From: Dermatemys mawii
Lineage: Eukaryota; Chordata; Testudines; Dermatemydidae
Direction: 5' to 3'
NCBI GenBank assembly: GCA_007922305.1
Contig: ML677334.1
Coordinates: forward strand, 62,556,333-62,620,332
Length of the DNA stretch: 64,000 nucleotides
Both the position numbers and the translations under genes were made by a program. The notes under the pieces were generated by a model. It was not told the origin of the DNA. It was given only the letters and a program-made list of their open reading frames with translations, and searched no databases. Below, piece after piece: positions 47,203 to 58,937 of the stretch (positions are counted from its first letter, which is position 1; each line of letters starts with the position of its first letter).

Positions 47203-50200
47203 CTACAGTGAGTAAAATCAACAGAACGACCAGTGTGCTAAGAAGGGTTAATGTTCTGCAAGGCTGCCTACTCCTAAAATTGGACCTGGTTTTTGAAATG
47301 GGGAGGAAGGAAGATTTCCCCAATGTTCCCCTGATTTGGGTGTGAGTGACATTGTGAATAAGAGTCAAAGGGCCTGTTTTCATGCAAAATGCCTATAGGG
47401 GGAATAACAGAGGAGAGTAAATAAAAGATGTGTGATTATATGAATACTAAGCACCATTTTTAAATGGAATGTCTTCTCAACCTTTTCAGTGAGTGACTTT
47501 TATACATCTGTATACCTGAGAGACAGCCATATAATTTTCCTAATTCTATAAAGATGGTCTAAGATGGATCTGACCTTCCCCTAACATCAAAAGATCATAA
47601 GCTCAACATGAGCTGTTAGCTTAGTATTGAAAAGGTATGTATCTTACATCCAACGAATACATGCCCAGTTATTTAGACAAATACATGATTATAGAAACCC
47701 CCTTAGAGCCAAAAGATTTATGCCTGACATCTAGAGAGAGGATGTGTGACCCTAATGCCTGCATGTCATTGAGGGGCAGTTTCTGTACATTTCTTATTCT
47801 TCAGTATAAATAATGCATAAAACAGCCGATATACACACCGATTGTATGTATCTGAATTGCATTCCTCTTTCCTACCCTTTGCCTTCTTAGGCCCAAATCC
47901 TGCAAAGTTTGTTTGTGGATTTTGCTTATCTTTGTGCTTGCTGAGTCTGTCCTCAACACTTCTGGGGAAAGTGCTCTCTGTGGCACAGTACAGTAGGTTT
48001 ATGATGCAATAAAGAGGCGTTGAAAGTATCCTCTTTTTCGCCTTTGCTTTTAGAGTGAGTCACTTGAGATCACTGCAATGTGCTTTTGATGTTGTGACAT
48101 TTGTTCCCTTCAAAAACAGAGCAACAGAAAGAGGAACCAGTGAAAGACTTCAACCTGCAGCTGTTAAGAGGAGGAAAAAACAGTGTGATGCTGGGAGTCA
48201 GCAAGACACTACATCTTGCTTTTTGCATCTTCTTCAAAGCCGGCTAACTGAGAGGCCATTGTTTTTGTAGAGAAAGTAAAGAGGGCAATGGTTTACGATT
48301 CCCAGTGATCTTTATATTAAGTGTGTCTTAGCTATCCAATTAGTATAGCAGCTACTTGATGTAAGTGGTTCAACCACTCTGTTAGTATTAGGAAATATTG
48401 CAATGAGCATAACATATATAATTGAATATAAAAAGAAACAAAATGAAATGGCTGAAAAATAATGAGGGGCTTACTGAAGTTAGCCTGAAGCATCTTTTGC
48501 CTCAGGACAAAGAAAAATAGGGCACTTACACTAAAAGAAAGAACATACATTGGCCACTGAAAACACCATGAAAAACAAACAAACAGTGAGATCATTATGA
48601 GAATCAGTGAGAACTCCATGACAGTTCTCTCTTCTGGATCTACTCCCCATCATGTCTGATAGCTTTAAATAACAAACTGAGGGTGACTGATGCACTCAAA
48701 GAGGGTGAAGTTTGAGGTCTAGTCTAACAGCAAGGAGGGAAAGCAGTGGGAAAGTGTTGCTTACTCAAGTCAGGGAGAGGAGGGGTGAACTCTTTACTGC
48801 TTTTAGCAGAGAAGTGCCTGTGTCTCTTATTTAACCCCTGCTGATCAGATAGTGAATAGGAGCGGGATCCACATAAAATTTACTGGGATCAGAGGATGGA
48901 ACTAGAATAGTGCAAACTGTTTGCCATTAAAATATTAAGCCATACCGAAGTCACCTGGTTTTAGCCTGTGTTATAAACCTGAAACTCAGACTAGTCTCAA
49001 TGTTTTCAAACCAAACCTGAATTCATTTAAAATACATCAAAACCTTTTAAAAGTCCAGGTTTTCACAATGTTTTGGGTGAGTTTTGTATTTGTATTTTGG
49101 TTCATTTAAACTCAGAACTCAAAGCAAAACTCAGGGAATCCAAACCCACAAAGAGCAAAACCAAGAAAATGTTCCCATGAATCCTTGTGAAATCCTTTGT
49201 TTCAGACAGCACAAGAACCTGTGATGAGAAAGATATGCAGGGACTGAGAGAAAACCAATTCCTGAGAGTAGCAATGTCCCTTATTAGTATGGGAAAGGAA
49301 GCAGTACCGTTAGAAGAAATTCAGGGCATGGAAAAACACGATCTTAGGAATGGAAACACCTGAATCATCCACCTTAAAAGAAATGGGACACGCCACACTT
49401 TATTTTCTAGTTCCAAGGCATTTGAATCTCAAAGAATCAATTTTTCAAAATTTTTCTCTTTCCCACAAAAACATCAGTTTACTGCAAAATCCAAAACACA
49501 GACAATTCAACTTGTACTGCTGTGAAGTAGCTGCATGTACTAAAAAACAATTACTCTTGACACTTGCCTGCAGCTGTTGCACTTTATGTAATATCTCCTA
49601 GAAACAACAGTGTAGTGACTCTCTGGAAGATATTACACAATGTGTAGTTTATTTAGTACTGCCATTTCCTAAAGTTCAGGAAAGATTTAGATAACTATGT
49701 TTATCTGCAGCAGCTGTGGAGACCAAAATAGCAAGCAGTTCCCCAATTATAGAATAAAAACCAGGACACTCCCTCTGCTGGCCAGAGATAGCCACTCTCA
49801 GTAATGTGCACTACTATTAATCCTAGCTAAAGAGAAAGTTTTAACACTCTTACTTTTAAGGGTGCCTTCGAAATGGACATTTGTTTTTAAATTTGGGCTT
49901 GTGCCCTTATTTGCTTGCAATCTATAAAGAAGACCTGGAAGGCTTTTATTTGGATTTTTTAGAAGTCCTCTCCCTTTCCTTCCCCATTTGTTTTTTAGTT
50001 AGAAAAATCAGGACTATAAATTCTGGCCTTTATTGGCTTAGCTGGAGGACCAATGGGAGGTAAAAAGATACTGAATGATGGGTTGAGGGTGCTGAATCTG
50101 TAAGAAAGCTCTTCCTTATTCAAATAATTGAAGTTAAATAATTATTAAAACAAAAAACAACTCAACTTTCACTCGGTTAGCTCGTGTGGTGCCAGCATTT

Positions 50201-51410
50201 CAGTGGCCTTCTAGTCATGGCGTCTTCCAGGCTAGACAAGACCCAAATTTTTAATGTCAAAGGCAAAAAAATTAACTTAAACAAAAAAAAAACCTTTTAG
50301 GTCTTCTTTACTCATAATAAACAAATCAACGAGGACACCCACATACACACTTTGTAGATAACTTTTACAGCTCAATTTTCAGGGATACCTTATATTCCCA
50401 GTGTTCATTTTTTAAAACAAGAATTACATGCCATGAGAAATTTAAAAGCATTTAAGATCTGGATCTGAATCCTTCCTGACCTAAGCAATGGCTGATGGTG
50501 CATGAAGATGACTCTGCTATCGCTGTTTGTCCTGGATCACTTTTTACACATCTTCTTCATTGCTAAGTCCAATAAGATTTCCTTCTCTGGGCAATGGTCC
50601 TTAGAAGGATTCTTTCAGATGGATCCTTTTGCATGGTCCTTTATCTGCCCAGTAGCACACCTCCCATAGAGATTAGGGGCTGTTGCTCTGAGAACTCTGC
50701 ATTTTTTATAAATTCATTTTTTATAAATTCTTCTAAGACATTTTGGTGTCTGTACATTTGGTGGATTTCTGGCTTCCATATCCATATGTTAAGAGGGAAA
50801 TAATAAATATTTAAGAGGCAAGAGCTTGAGACTGATCATGTGAGAGGTGCACTCAGAGAAAGATAGGATGCAGCTAACCTTGTAACCAAGACAATCTTCT
50901 GGACTATAGGTGTTTGGGGGATTGTTAACGAAAACATCACATGTTAAAAGGGAAAAGAACGGCCATGAACCAAACAACACTAGGTTAATAAACCAACTAC
51001 AGATGGATTAAAGACATGTTTTCATCAGTCGGTATCCCATGAGTAAGGATGTATTCAGAAGCTTGTGGACAGGTTGGGTTTTTTTGACTTCCTGACCTCA
51101 CTTCCATTTGGGTTCATCAGTATGCCCAGTTTGTCACTCCAGGACAGCTACTCTTTACAACAGTATTTCAAAAAGTGAAATCAAAGTGTTGGCTCAGAAT
51201 AATGGGCCCTATCACAAAGGTGCAATTTTTTTACAGAGGTGATATTTCCTTAAGTGAGGTGATAACCAGAGGATCCCAGATGTTTGGCATGCCTGTGGAA
51301 GTGTGAGATTGTGGTGGAGGAACAAACAGACCAGCACATTTCAATGTATTTATTTTTATATAATATATTTCAGTAGTTTTCTAAATAAAGTATAGTGGCT
51401 TTATAAATAA
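47203..51410. other. No feature recognised; 4.2 kb
   Basis: AT-rich, stop-dense. Open frames at 48055-48270 plus, 48332-48619 minus and 49350-49601 plus show no recognisable domains or splice context. A weak repeat scrap lies near 47890 (AGGCCCAAATCCTGCAAAG). Confidence 0.55.
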
Positions 51411-51933
51411 TGAGTGGAATAAGTTCAGTGATATCAGCAGAGTATTAACTTCTGCTCACAGGAGAACCGGAGCAGGCAGAAAAGTAGATTTTAAAAGATA
51501 CTTGGAGTAACTTGGGATATTTCAAAGGAAATATCCCCATCCCACAAAAAGTTGGTGGTACAGATATTTCCACTGAATGTTTATCTGTGATTCTAGTTTT
51601 TAGACCCGCCAACACTGAGCCACTGTATAGAGTTTAGCTGTATATAAGTTTGGTGCTCAGCTATTAAGGTGATGGGGGACAAAAACACTGAGAAAGGACA
51701 CATATTGCAGATGAACCTGGGATGGTTCTTGATAGAACTGCAGCAGACACTATTAAACTACTTAGATAATGTAGATGTGAATTTGGGGAATAAATAATTC
51801 TGGCTGGAGCCAGGCACTATGCATTCAGGTGCAGGTGCTCCAAGTATCTTTTAAAATCTAGTTTCGTGATGTTCCGTTTCTCCCTTGAACACATGTCAAT
51901 ACTCTGCTGATATCACTGAACTCATTGCACTCA
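51411..51933. mobile_element. Element with inverted arms of about 95 bases
   Basis: The left arm 51411-51507 includes AAGTTCAGTGATATCAGCAG and GATTTTAAAAGATACTTGGA. The right arm 51838-51933 contains their reverse complements, CTCCAAGTATCTTTTAAAAT and CTGCTGATATCACTGAACTC. About 330 bases lie between, without an ORF. The ends of the arms are not flanked by an obvious short duplication. It resembles a MITE or foldback element of unknown family. Confidence 0.8.
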
Positions 51934-53367
51934 TCATCTAAGTCTAATTTTTAGAGCCAAGTTTTTAAGAAGTCAAAGATCAGTTTATTAACTCCATTGT
52001 TTTCTCATTGCCAAAAATGAATAACATTCAGCTTTGATGGTCTTGTCAAAACCTTAAACAATTCTGTGGAAAAGTTTTGACTAAAAAAAAAAAAAAATCT
52101 TTTCAGAATTTTTCACAAGAAACAAACATTTCTTGACCAGAGCTTCTAAATACCATCTGCATGCAGAACTGTTCAAGATGCAAGTTCAAGGCAGGTAATT
52201 ACAAAATACAATCATGGGCCTGCAATTGAGCAAAGATTTTGTTTATAATTTTTTTCAAAATGTGACTGTGAAATTCATCACTCACTTCTGGGATATTCAT
52301 TTATTAAATGTTCCAGGCAATCGTGAGCATTAGTTTGCATCCCATTTCTGTGCTGATCACTTCAGCATTGAATGTGCTCAGGATGCTGCAGAAAGAGCTC
52401 ACCAGTGCACAGATTCAGGTCCTGATGGCTAGATTCTGCACCCTAGTGAAATCAGTAGCAAAACTTCCCATTGATTTATAATAATTGTACAGCATCAAGG
52501 CCCAAGTTCTCAATATCATCAATAATAGATGCATAGGGGCAACAAAAGAAAAGTGTGTATATAAAATATGCAGCATAAACTAGATAAACAGAGCAACCTA
52601 GTCAGGAGTGGTGCTTTAGCACACACATTTTGTGTGGACAGCTATATTTCAAAATTTAGTTGTCAGAGTCAACTCTTGAACAATTTTGGAAGGGTGTGTG
52701 TGTAAAAATCTTTGTTTAATGCATAAAACCAGTAACAGTGTTTCCATATTTTAGATTTGTTTCACAAATAGAACAAAATGGCTGATTTTTAAAAATTGGC
52801 AAACAAATCCATAAAATAGTGTTGTTGTACAATACGGGGATGTTGGTTTCAAAGATACAGGTTTCAAAACTGTCCACTCTGAATGCACAGTATGTCCTCA
52901 GAGAAATGCTAATACTAATATCTCCTATTTACATAATTTTATTTGCACAACTGACTAGAATAGATCCGTGAGTTGAGGCCATGTACGTGTTAGAGTATTG
53001 TCCAGACTAATATTTATTTGACAAACAGGGTTTGCTTTTTGGGGCACATTAATATGTTTTGTAAAAAAAGCAACCTAAATGCTGTACATATTAACATGAT
53101 AGGTTGAAATGTCTCTGAGCTTGTGTCAGAAACGTAATAGAAGTTATATTTTTGGAGATGTACAGGAACAATGGAAAGAGGCACTACTTGAATACACCAA
53201 AATACATTAATAAATAATAAAAAGTGAGAGAGAAATTTCTGTATTGTTAAACTGTTTTGCATGCATATGGATCAAGAGAGAGCAAGAGAAAGTGAGTGCA
53301 TGTCACAAAACCCTGCAAATTCAGTATTTTAACTTTTCAAAGCCTTGTTGTCAGTTGCCTCTCAAAT
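51934..53367. other. No gene; one amniote repeat scrap
   Basis: GGCTAGATTCTGCACCCTAG and AATCAGTAGCAAAACTTCCC near 52427-52468 are a common amniote repeat core. Other parts are unassigned. Confidence 0.5.
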
Positions 53368-53515
53368 ACAGACCAGTGGTTTCCATCTTTTCTCATATCG
53401 GGATCCTCCTCCCACTTTGCCACTTAGCTCCACAGAAAAGTCTGGGTGATCATGAACCCCTGAAACCTGTTCACCACCTCCATGGAATCATGGCCCCAGG
53501 CTAAGAACTCATGTG
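53368..53515. mobile_element. Old hAT-like fragment
   Basis: CCAGTGGTTTCCATCTTTTC at the left and CCAGGCTAAGAACTCATG at the right resemble the paired CAGTGGTTTTCAAC and GTTGAGAACCACTG ends of old hAT repeats. It is heavily diverged. Confidence 0.45.
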
Positions 53516-53589
53516 ATTGTCAATCGTTTCCAATGATTCAGTGATATTATTCAGTAAAGTTACACATGCTTAAGTGTTTGCGTGGCCAG

Positions 53590-53783
53590 AGTCTGAGGAC
53601 TCAGACTAGGGCAGCTATACTAGTACAGCAATACTTGTATATCATAGTGGCAAAGCGCTCCTACTGTGGACACAACTTATACCAGTAAAGCTGGGCTTTA
53701 ACTGGTACAACTTATTCCACTCAACCCAATGAAACAAGCCATACTGGTAAAAGCACAGTTTAGCTGGTGTAACTGCATCTACA
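53590..53783. repeat. Possible diverged MITE
   Basis: CTAGGGCAGCTATACTAGTA at the left and AGCTGGTGTAACTGCATCTA plus CACTAAGAG at the right, with several TAC(C/T)(A/G)GTA words between, resemble an old TIR element sharing its right flank with the next MITE. Confidence 0.45.
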
Positions 53784-53787
53784 CTAA

Positions 53788-54083
53788 GAGTATGTCTACA
53801 CTACCTGCCAGATCAGAGGGCAGTGATCCCCCTATGGGGGATTGATTTATAGCGTCTAGTGTAGACATGATAAATCAATCCCCGAGCACACTCCCCGTCA
53901 ACTCCTGTACTCCATCTCCACAAGAGATGGAAGCAGAGTTGACGGTGGAGCAACAGCAGTCAACTCACCGCCATGAGAACGCCCAGGTAAGTTGACCTAA
54001 GATACACCGACTTCAGCTACGCTGTTCGCATAACTGAAGTTGTGTATCTTAGGTCGATCCTCGCACACCAGTGTAGTCCAGGC
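53788..54083. mobile_element. Harbinger-type MITE, 296 bp
   Basis: Left GAGTATGTCTACACTACC and right AGTGTAGTCCAGGCC are inverted ends. CTAAGAG occurs at 53784-53790 and 54084-54090, consistent with a TAA duplication. Internal inverted pairs (GGGGGATTGATTTAT with GATAAATCAATCCCC; AAGATACACCGACTTCAGC with GAAGTTGTGTATCTTAG) form secondary hairpins. Confidence 0.82.
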
Positions 54084-54324
54084 CTAAGAGGTGTTTGCCA
54101 GTAAAGTTATGTAGGTCAGGGGTCACACCTTTTCGCAACTATCACCGACATAGATATGCAGTCAGAAGTCTGTAGCATAACCTTAGACTGCAACCACCTT
54201 GGAGCAATGAATGGGTCTTTGCCTGTTTCTCTTTAAAGCACTTGGCACTCTTTGTGGTGGTTAGAAACAGCTCAGCTCAAAGGTTGTTTGGCTCACCTGG
54301 GAACCCAATGAGTCTTTATAAGGC

Positions 54325-54379
54325 GGTCGCAGCTGTCCCTCCATCCATCTGGGATGGAGGCCATGCCCCTTGTTCCAAG
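54325..54379 (-). repeat. Partial second copy of the adjacent LTR start
   Basis: TCGCAGCTGTCCCTCCATCC followed by ATGGAGGCCATGCCCC repeats the sequence at 55181-55229 (TCGCAGCTGTACCTTCATCC, then GGGAGGCCATGCCTCC) in the same orientation. It implies a second LTR truncated by the window's neighbouring sequence, or an internal duplication. Confidence 0.7.
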
Positions 54380-55232
54380 TCCTCTGGAAGGGCACAGTTT
54401 GGGGGGAATTAACACCAGGATCTCTGCCACTCAGCAGGGTAGCAGTCAGGAGGCTCTGGCCTGTAGTCAAGAGACGGGAATAACAAGTCTATTAGCCCAA
54501 GCCCTCAGACAGCACAGGGCAGCAAAGTCACGAGGCTCTGGCCTGTATCCAGGACAGAGTAATAATGAATCTAGAAGGCCTCAAACAGGGTGGGGCAGGA
54601 AACGGTTGGGGCTCCTGGTTCTGGTGGACCACCAACAAACATTAGGCCTCTTGGCCTATGGTGGGGAGGCTTCCATGCCAGGGGTGGGGTGGCAAAGGTT
54701 GGGGAACGTGGGCCCACCCAATTCCACTCCATCCCAACCGAGGGCCCTAACAATGGTGAAGTGGTCTGCTACTGAGTCAGTGGGGAAATCAAGCCACAAC
54801 ACACTGGCCAGCTATCGGTCAGCAACACAGCCAAAGTATATTTGGCTCCTCTGGGCTACTTCCTACACTCCTGTTTGAGGGGAGGTACCTGGGTCCTGGG
54901 GTCATCATCTCTCTCATGGGGATAAATAGCTAACGGCAGCCCCAGCAACTCCTCGGTGTCTCTGGTGACTGGCAGCTCTGGCAGTCCCTCCAGACCTTGG
55001 GTGTTGTAGTGGTTGCTGTTGGGTCCGAGCTCCAACAGCAGGTGAGAGAGATCCTTCTCCTCCAGCAGCTCCTCTCCAGTTGAGCTGGAAGGCCTGCCTT
55101 TTATACTTCCAGTTCTTGTCCCGCCCTCTGCTTCTGGTGGGGCAGGCATGGGTGTCCCGGCTATGCCCACCAGGGGATGTTCGCAGCTGTACCTTCATCC
55201 ACCTGTGAGGGAGGCCATGCCTCCTCACTACA
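54380..55232 (-). mobile_element. LTR-like element with TATA box, minus strand
   Basis: Read on the minus strand, it starts TGTAGTGAGGAGGCATGGCC at 55232. A strong TATA box GTATAAAAGGCAGG lies at about 55094-55106, roughly 130 bases in. The rest runs to about 54380, where the exact end was not found. Near-repeats GAGGCTCTGGCCTGTA occur at 54450 and 54532 on plus. Open frames on both strands are chance products. Confidence 0.62.
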
Positions 55233-55457
55233 GTCTGTCAATGTGCAAATTTCCATTGGTTGTGCTAGCAATGGGAAAATGGGAACTAGCCTGAGCTTCT
55301 CTGAGTGTTGAGAGAGTTCATTTAACTGCCACCTTACCTTTGTTTGCACACAACATGGAAACATCAGGATGGCAGAAAAATGCAGACTCTAACGTGGCTG
55401 AAATTGAGAAGTACTGGAAGTCTCACAAGAAATCCTGTTCTTGTGAGTTTTCCAGCC

Positions 55458-55936
55458 TGTCACAGGGTCTGGGCCGCCTTGTGGTCTCTCCGGTCTCAAT
55501 GAAGGTCTTGACACTGTTTTAGTGCTGCCCCAAGTGTCCTTTATTTATAGTGTCCTCCTTATGGCTTAAGTGAAACAATCCATGCACCCCACAATCCCCC
55601 CTCAACAGTGACCCCACTGTCCTGGGCTCTCGGCCTCCGGGGTACCTTTCTCACAGCGTGGAGACAGCGTTGCAGCCTTCCTCTCTCTGCCTAGCGCCCT
55701 CCCTGCCCACCAACCCCGCTGACCATGAGTCAGCATTTTTATAATCGACTCCTGCTTCCAGCTGCAGCTGTGGCCCTTCGACCCAGCCGTGCTCTGTGAA
55801 TTAACCTTCGCTAAGGCTGTCAGCTGTGCCTTCTTGCGGGTAGGGCCAGCCCCTACCCTGGAGCCCCCTGTCTGCAAGCAGGGTTTACCCCCGAAAGGCA
55901 GGGCAGTCTAGGGGTTTTTATCCCCACCCTGCTACA
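55458..55936 (-). mobile_element. Solo LTR, 479 bp, minus strand
   Basis: On the minus strand it runs from TGTAGCAGGGTGGGGAT to GACCCTGTGACA, so ends are TGT...ACA. CAGCC (55453-55457) and CAGTC (55937-55941) are a 5-bp duplication with one change. The U3 part carries TATAAAAAT near 55736-55745 and the R/U5 part AATAAA at 55540-55545, in the right order for minus-strand transcription. No internal genes. Confidence 0.9.
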
Positions 55937-55941
55937 CAGTC

Positions 55942-56493
55942 CAGTTGTAAACCAACGATTTAGACAACACAAGCTGCCACCAGTTCAGGCTTTTCAAATG
56001 TGACTCAGGTGAGAATGGTCGATCTCATCGCAACCTTCCCGGATCTTAAAGGCTGGCTGTGTGTAAAGTGAGGGATAAGAATTAAAAAGATATCTGTGCA
56101 GGGTGGGGAGTTGTCATCTGTTAATCCTCAGGAAAGAAAGTGGGGAAGAACCTTCCCCCAGTTGCTAGCGGGAGAAAGAATAGGCTTACTGGTCTTTCAT
56201 TCAACATGCTGGCACAGAGAAACCTAGTAGGAGACACAGGATTATTACTAGTTTTTACTTTTGTATCATCTTAGCATTTAGGAGCCCTGTTCATGCCTGG
56301 AAGGTTTCCATTAATTTAGGGAAACACATAGAAGCCTGAATTCAAAACTTTGAGGATGTATGACAACAGCCTTTGAGTATTTTCTCTCTTTTTTAAATAA
56401 ATACATTATTTTGGTGACCAGCCAGCATTAAAAAGGGGTCTTAATATTGAGTTAGTGTAACCAATCAGTTAGAAAAATTTCAGTACTACCATA
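55942..56493. other. No feature recognised
   Basis: Short stretch between the solo LTR and the large transposon; nothing assignable. Confidence 0.55.
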
Positions 56494-56702
56494 TTAGGCA
56501 CAGAACTAGTGGGCACCACAGGGGTATTAGTAGATGTTGGATGTGGTACAGATTTTCCTACATCATGTGATGTTTAAATGTTATTTGGCATCAGAGCTAA
56601 AAAAAAATAAAAAATCATAAAATGACAAAAAGAGCCACAACTTGTAGAAACAGTTTCATTTTGACCAAAATTGTCAGAAAGCTACTAAATAAAATTGAGA
56701 CT

Positions 56703-56860
56703 TTCAGGTTAGACGGGACCATTATGATCATCTAGTCTGACTTCCTGCACAACGCAGGCCACAGAATCTTACCCACCCACTCCTGCACTAAACCGCTAAC
56801 CTATGTCTGAGCTATTCAAGTCCTCAAATCACGGTTTAAAGACTTCAAGGTGCAGAGAAT
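56703..56860. repeat. Interspersed repeat inserted into the left TIR
   Basis: TTAGACGGGACCATTATGAT, CATCTAGTCTGACTTCCTGC and CACAGAATCTTACCCACCCA are a common reptile and bird repeat. The right TIR lacks this segment, so it entered after the transposon landed. Confidence 0.8.
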
Positions 56861-57290
56861 CAAAATAGTACGGTTTTGGAAAGTTGGGGAACTATTTAGT
56901 CCGAGATGATATATTCTACACATTTACCTCTACCTTTTTGTCTGCAGTTAAAGCAAAAGTTTGTAGTCACATGACAGTGTGAGCTTGTAGATTATCAGTG
57001 TCATTATTTGTAGAATGCACTGATATGAGAAGAGTTTTTCTGTTTGCTATTTTTATGAAGTTATGTAGATAATAAGACTTTATCCCCTGGTTATAAAATA
57101 TTTTTGATGTTTAAAATGCTCTGGCAGATGTCACAAACAATCCCCAGTCACACCAACAGTTCATGGACACTTACGTTACCTAAGGCAAAATCTGTTCAGA
57201 TACATTTCTGTTCTGGGAAAACTATGTGACAGATTTCTCTCAACTACTGATGGATTACATAGAAGCAAAGAGAGAGATGATAACAAATCT

Positions 57291-58937
57291 GTGGAGCTTG
57301 AGATATTTGCAAAGATGATTCCCCTCGACTTCCAGTGTGGCCATGTGAATTATGCTAGATGGAGTTGTGTAAACGTTGCAGAAGCCAGACTTCTGGAGGA
57401 GAAGCCAGTTACATATCATGCCCTTGTTGATAGTCAGGGAGCAGTATGTTACACTGCCAGCTCCTTCAGTGATGTATGGCATGACATGGCCATGAAGCAG
57501 TCTCTCACCAGGGACCGTGGGAAGCATCAGCATCTTTTCACAAAAGATAAGGCTATGGCCAACTGTTACCTGACTGCACATTTTAAGGTAGCTGTAACAG
57601 CTATGAGAAAAAAAACTATGTGGAATGCAACCTTCGGCAACTCTCCACAAAGAAACCACCACAAAACCAAAATGCAGATGAAACTACTGTCCAAGATATA
57701 AAATTTATGACTGAAAGAATGACAGATTCTTTTAGCATTGAACCTGGGACAAACCAGACAACAGACAGCTATTTGTAAACATTGCAATGTCTACTATGGT
57801 CCTCCTAAAATTGCAGAAAGTTTGTACATGATAAGGGAGGACGGTACACAAAAATTAAGCATTTTGAAACCACTAGGCTGCAAAGAGGTGAGGTAGATGT
57901 CTTTGATCCCATAAAAAGGCATAATCTTATTCACTGGGTAATCTCAACAAAACAAAATCAGCAGCAGACTCCACAATCAATAACTACTGATTCTCATATA
58001 TTTAGCAAGCTGACAGGTATTGCCCAGTCCATAGATGCTCATCAGGGTTTGACGAAGTATAAGCTGGCATCTGTCTACCTTTCCCTCTTCAATTTGGATG
58101 GATCCCTAAGAAAGACTCCAAAGAGCAACACACTGTCTTGACTGGAGAAAAAAAATCTGTCAATGGGCTGCCAAAAGAATCTGTCAATGCTACCAGAATC
58201 ACTGAACCAGCATTAATCATTCCTTACCCCTTAATGCTTCTGCAGATAGTATGCACTAATACTGGGGAGTTGTTTGAGCAATTATTGAATAATATCCTTG
58301 GACTAAAATGTCAATACACTGCTGTTAGTGACAATTTTGCAAGTAAAGAATCAATCAAGTCTGGTGAGAGATCTTGGAAGGGGAATGTCCAAATGTAAGA
58401 AGTTCAGAACCTCATTGTGTTAACACCATTACCAAAGCAATGCTTAAATTTTATATGAAATTCTAAGAATAAAATAAACATGATAAACTTTTTCCAAAGT
58501 GACTGGAGAATGAAGGGTGAACAGAGATTGTCACCTAGTCATGAAGTGTACCTTGTTGGTGGATTTCGTGATTTCTCATGAGCAATGAAAGTAGTGCAGG
58601 GCAACCATTCTGCAATACCAGACTAGAAGCAGATCATGAAGAAGCAAATTTACACGTTTTGGCATGTTGCTCATGCAAACACTCACAATAAACAGGGTGC
58701 TAAAGTGGAACCTGAACTTGAGTGTTGCATCTATGTGCCCAAGATGTTGCTCTATTTGTGGGGGTAGATAAATTCTATTTCAAAACTAGCATTTGCCAAA
58801 AAAAGAGATTCAATCCCATGCATAGAGTGACTATGGAGCTAGGAACAGTCATGTGTCTTATACTGCCAACTGTTCATGCAGACAGTGGATGTGACTACCT
58901 CTGCTTTTGGTGGCACAGGAAAAAAAGAGATGGCTGA
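57291..58937 (+). pseudogene. Transposon protein remnant with PIN/XPG-like acidic motifs
   Basis: Four consecutive frame pieces can be read inside the TIRs. The first (57291-57701) has NYARW at 57348-57362 and DVWHDMAMKQS near 57480-57503. The next pieces read DETTVQDIKFMTERM near 57675, KHFETTRLQRGEVDVFDPIK near 57862, and LFNLDGSLRKTPKSNTLS to about 58136. The piece 58138-58398 has SIKSGER at 58351-58371. Later, YLVGGFRDFS and HEEAN (58635-58649), then AQDV (58737-58748) and SGCDY (58884-58898). I recognise this chain, from memory, as an uncharacterised animal protein family whose intact members have HEEAD, DTDV and GCD. The order of acidic groups resembles PIN/XPG nucleases; that is inference. 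Several frameshifts and stops make this copy inactive. No DDE triad is visible. Confidence 0.75.

Noticed and set aside
48332..48619. Hydrophobic 95-codon minus-strand frame resembling a membrane protein
   Set aside because: It is Phe and Ile-rich owing to A-rich plus-strand sequence, without promoter, splice or family evidence.
54354..54878. 174-codon plus-strand open frame
   Set aside because: It opposes a minus-strand LTR with a clear TATA box and has no domain.
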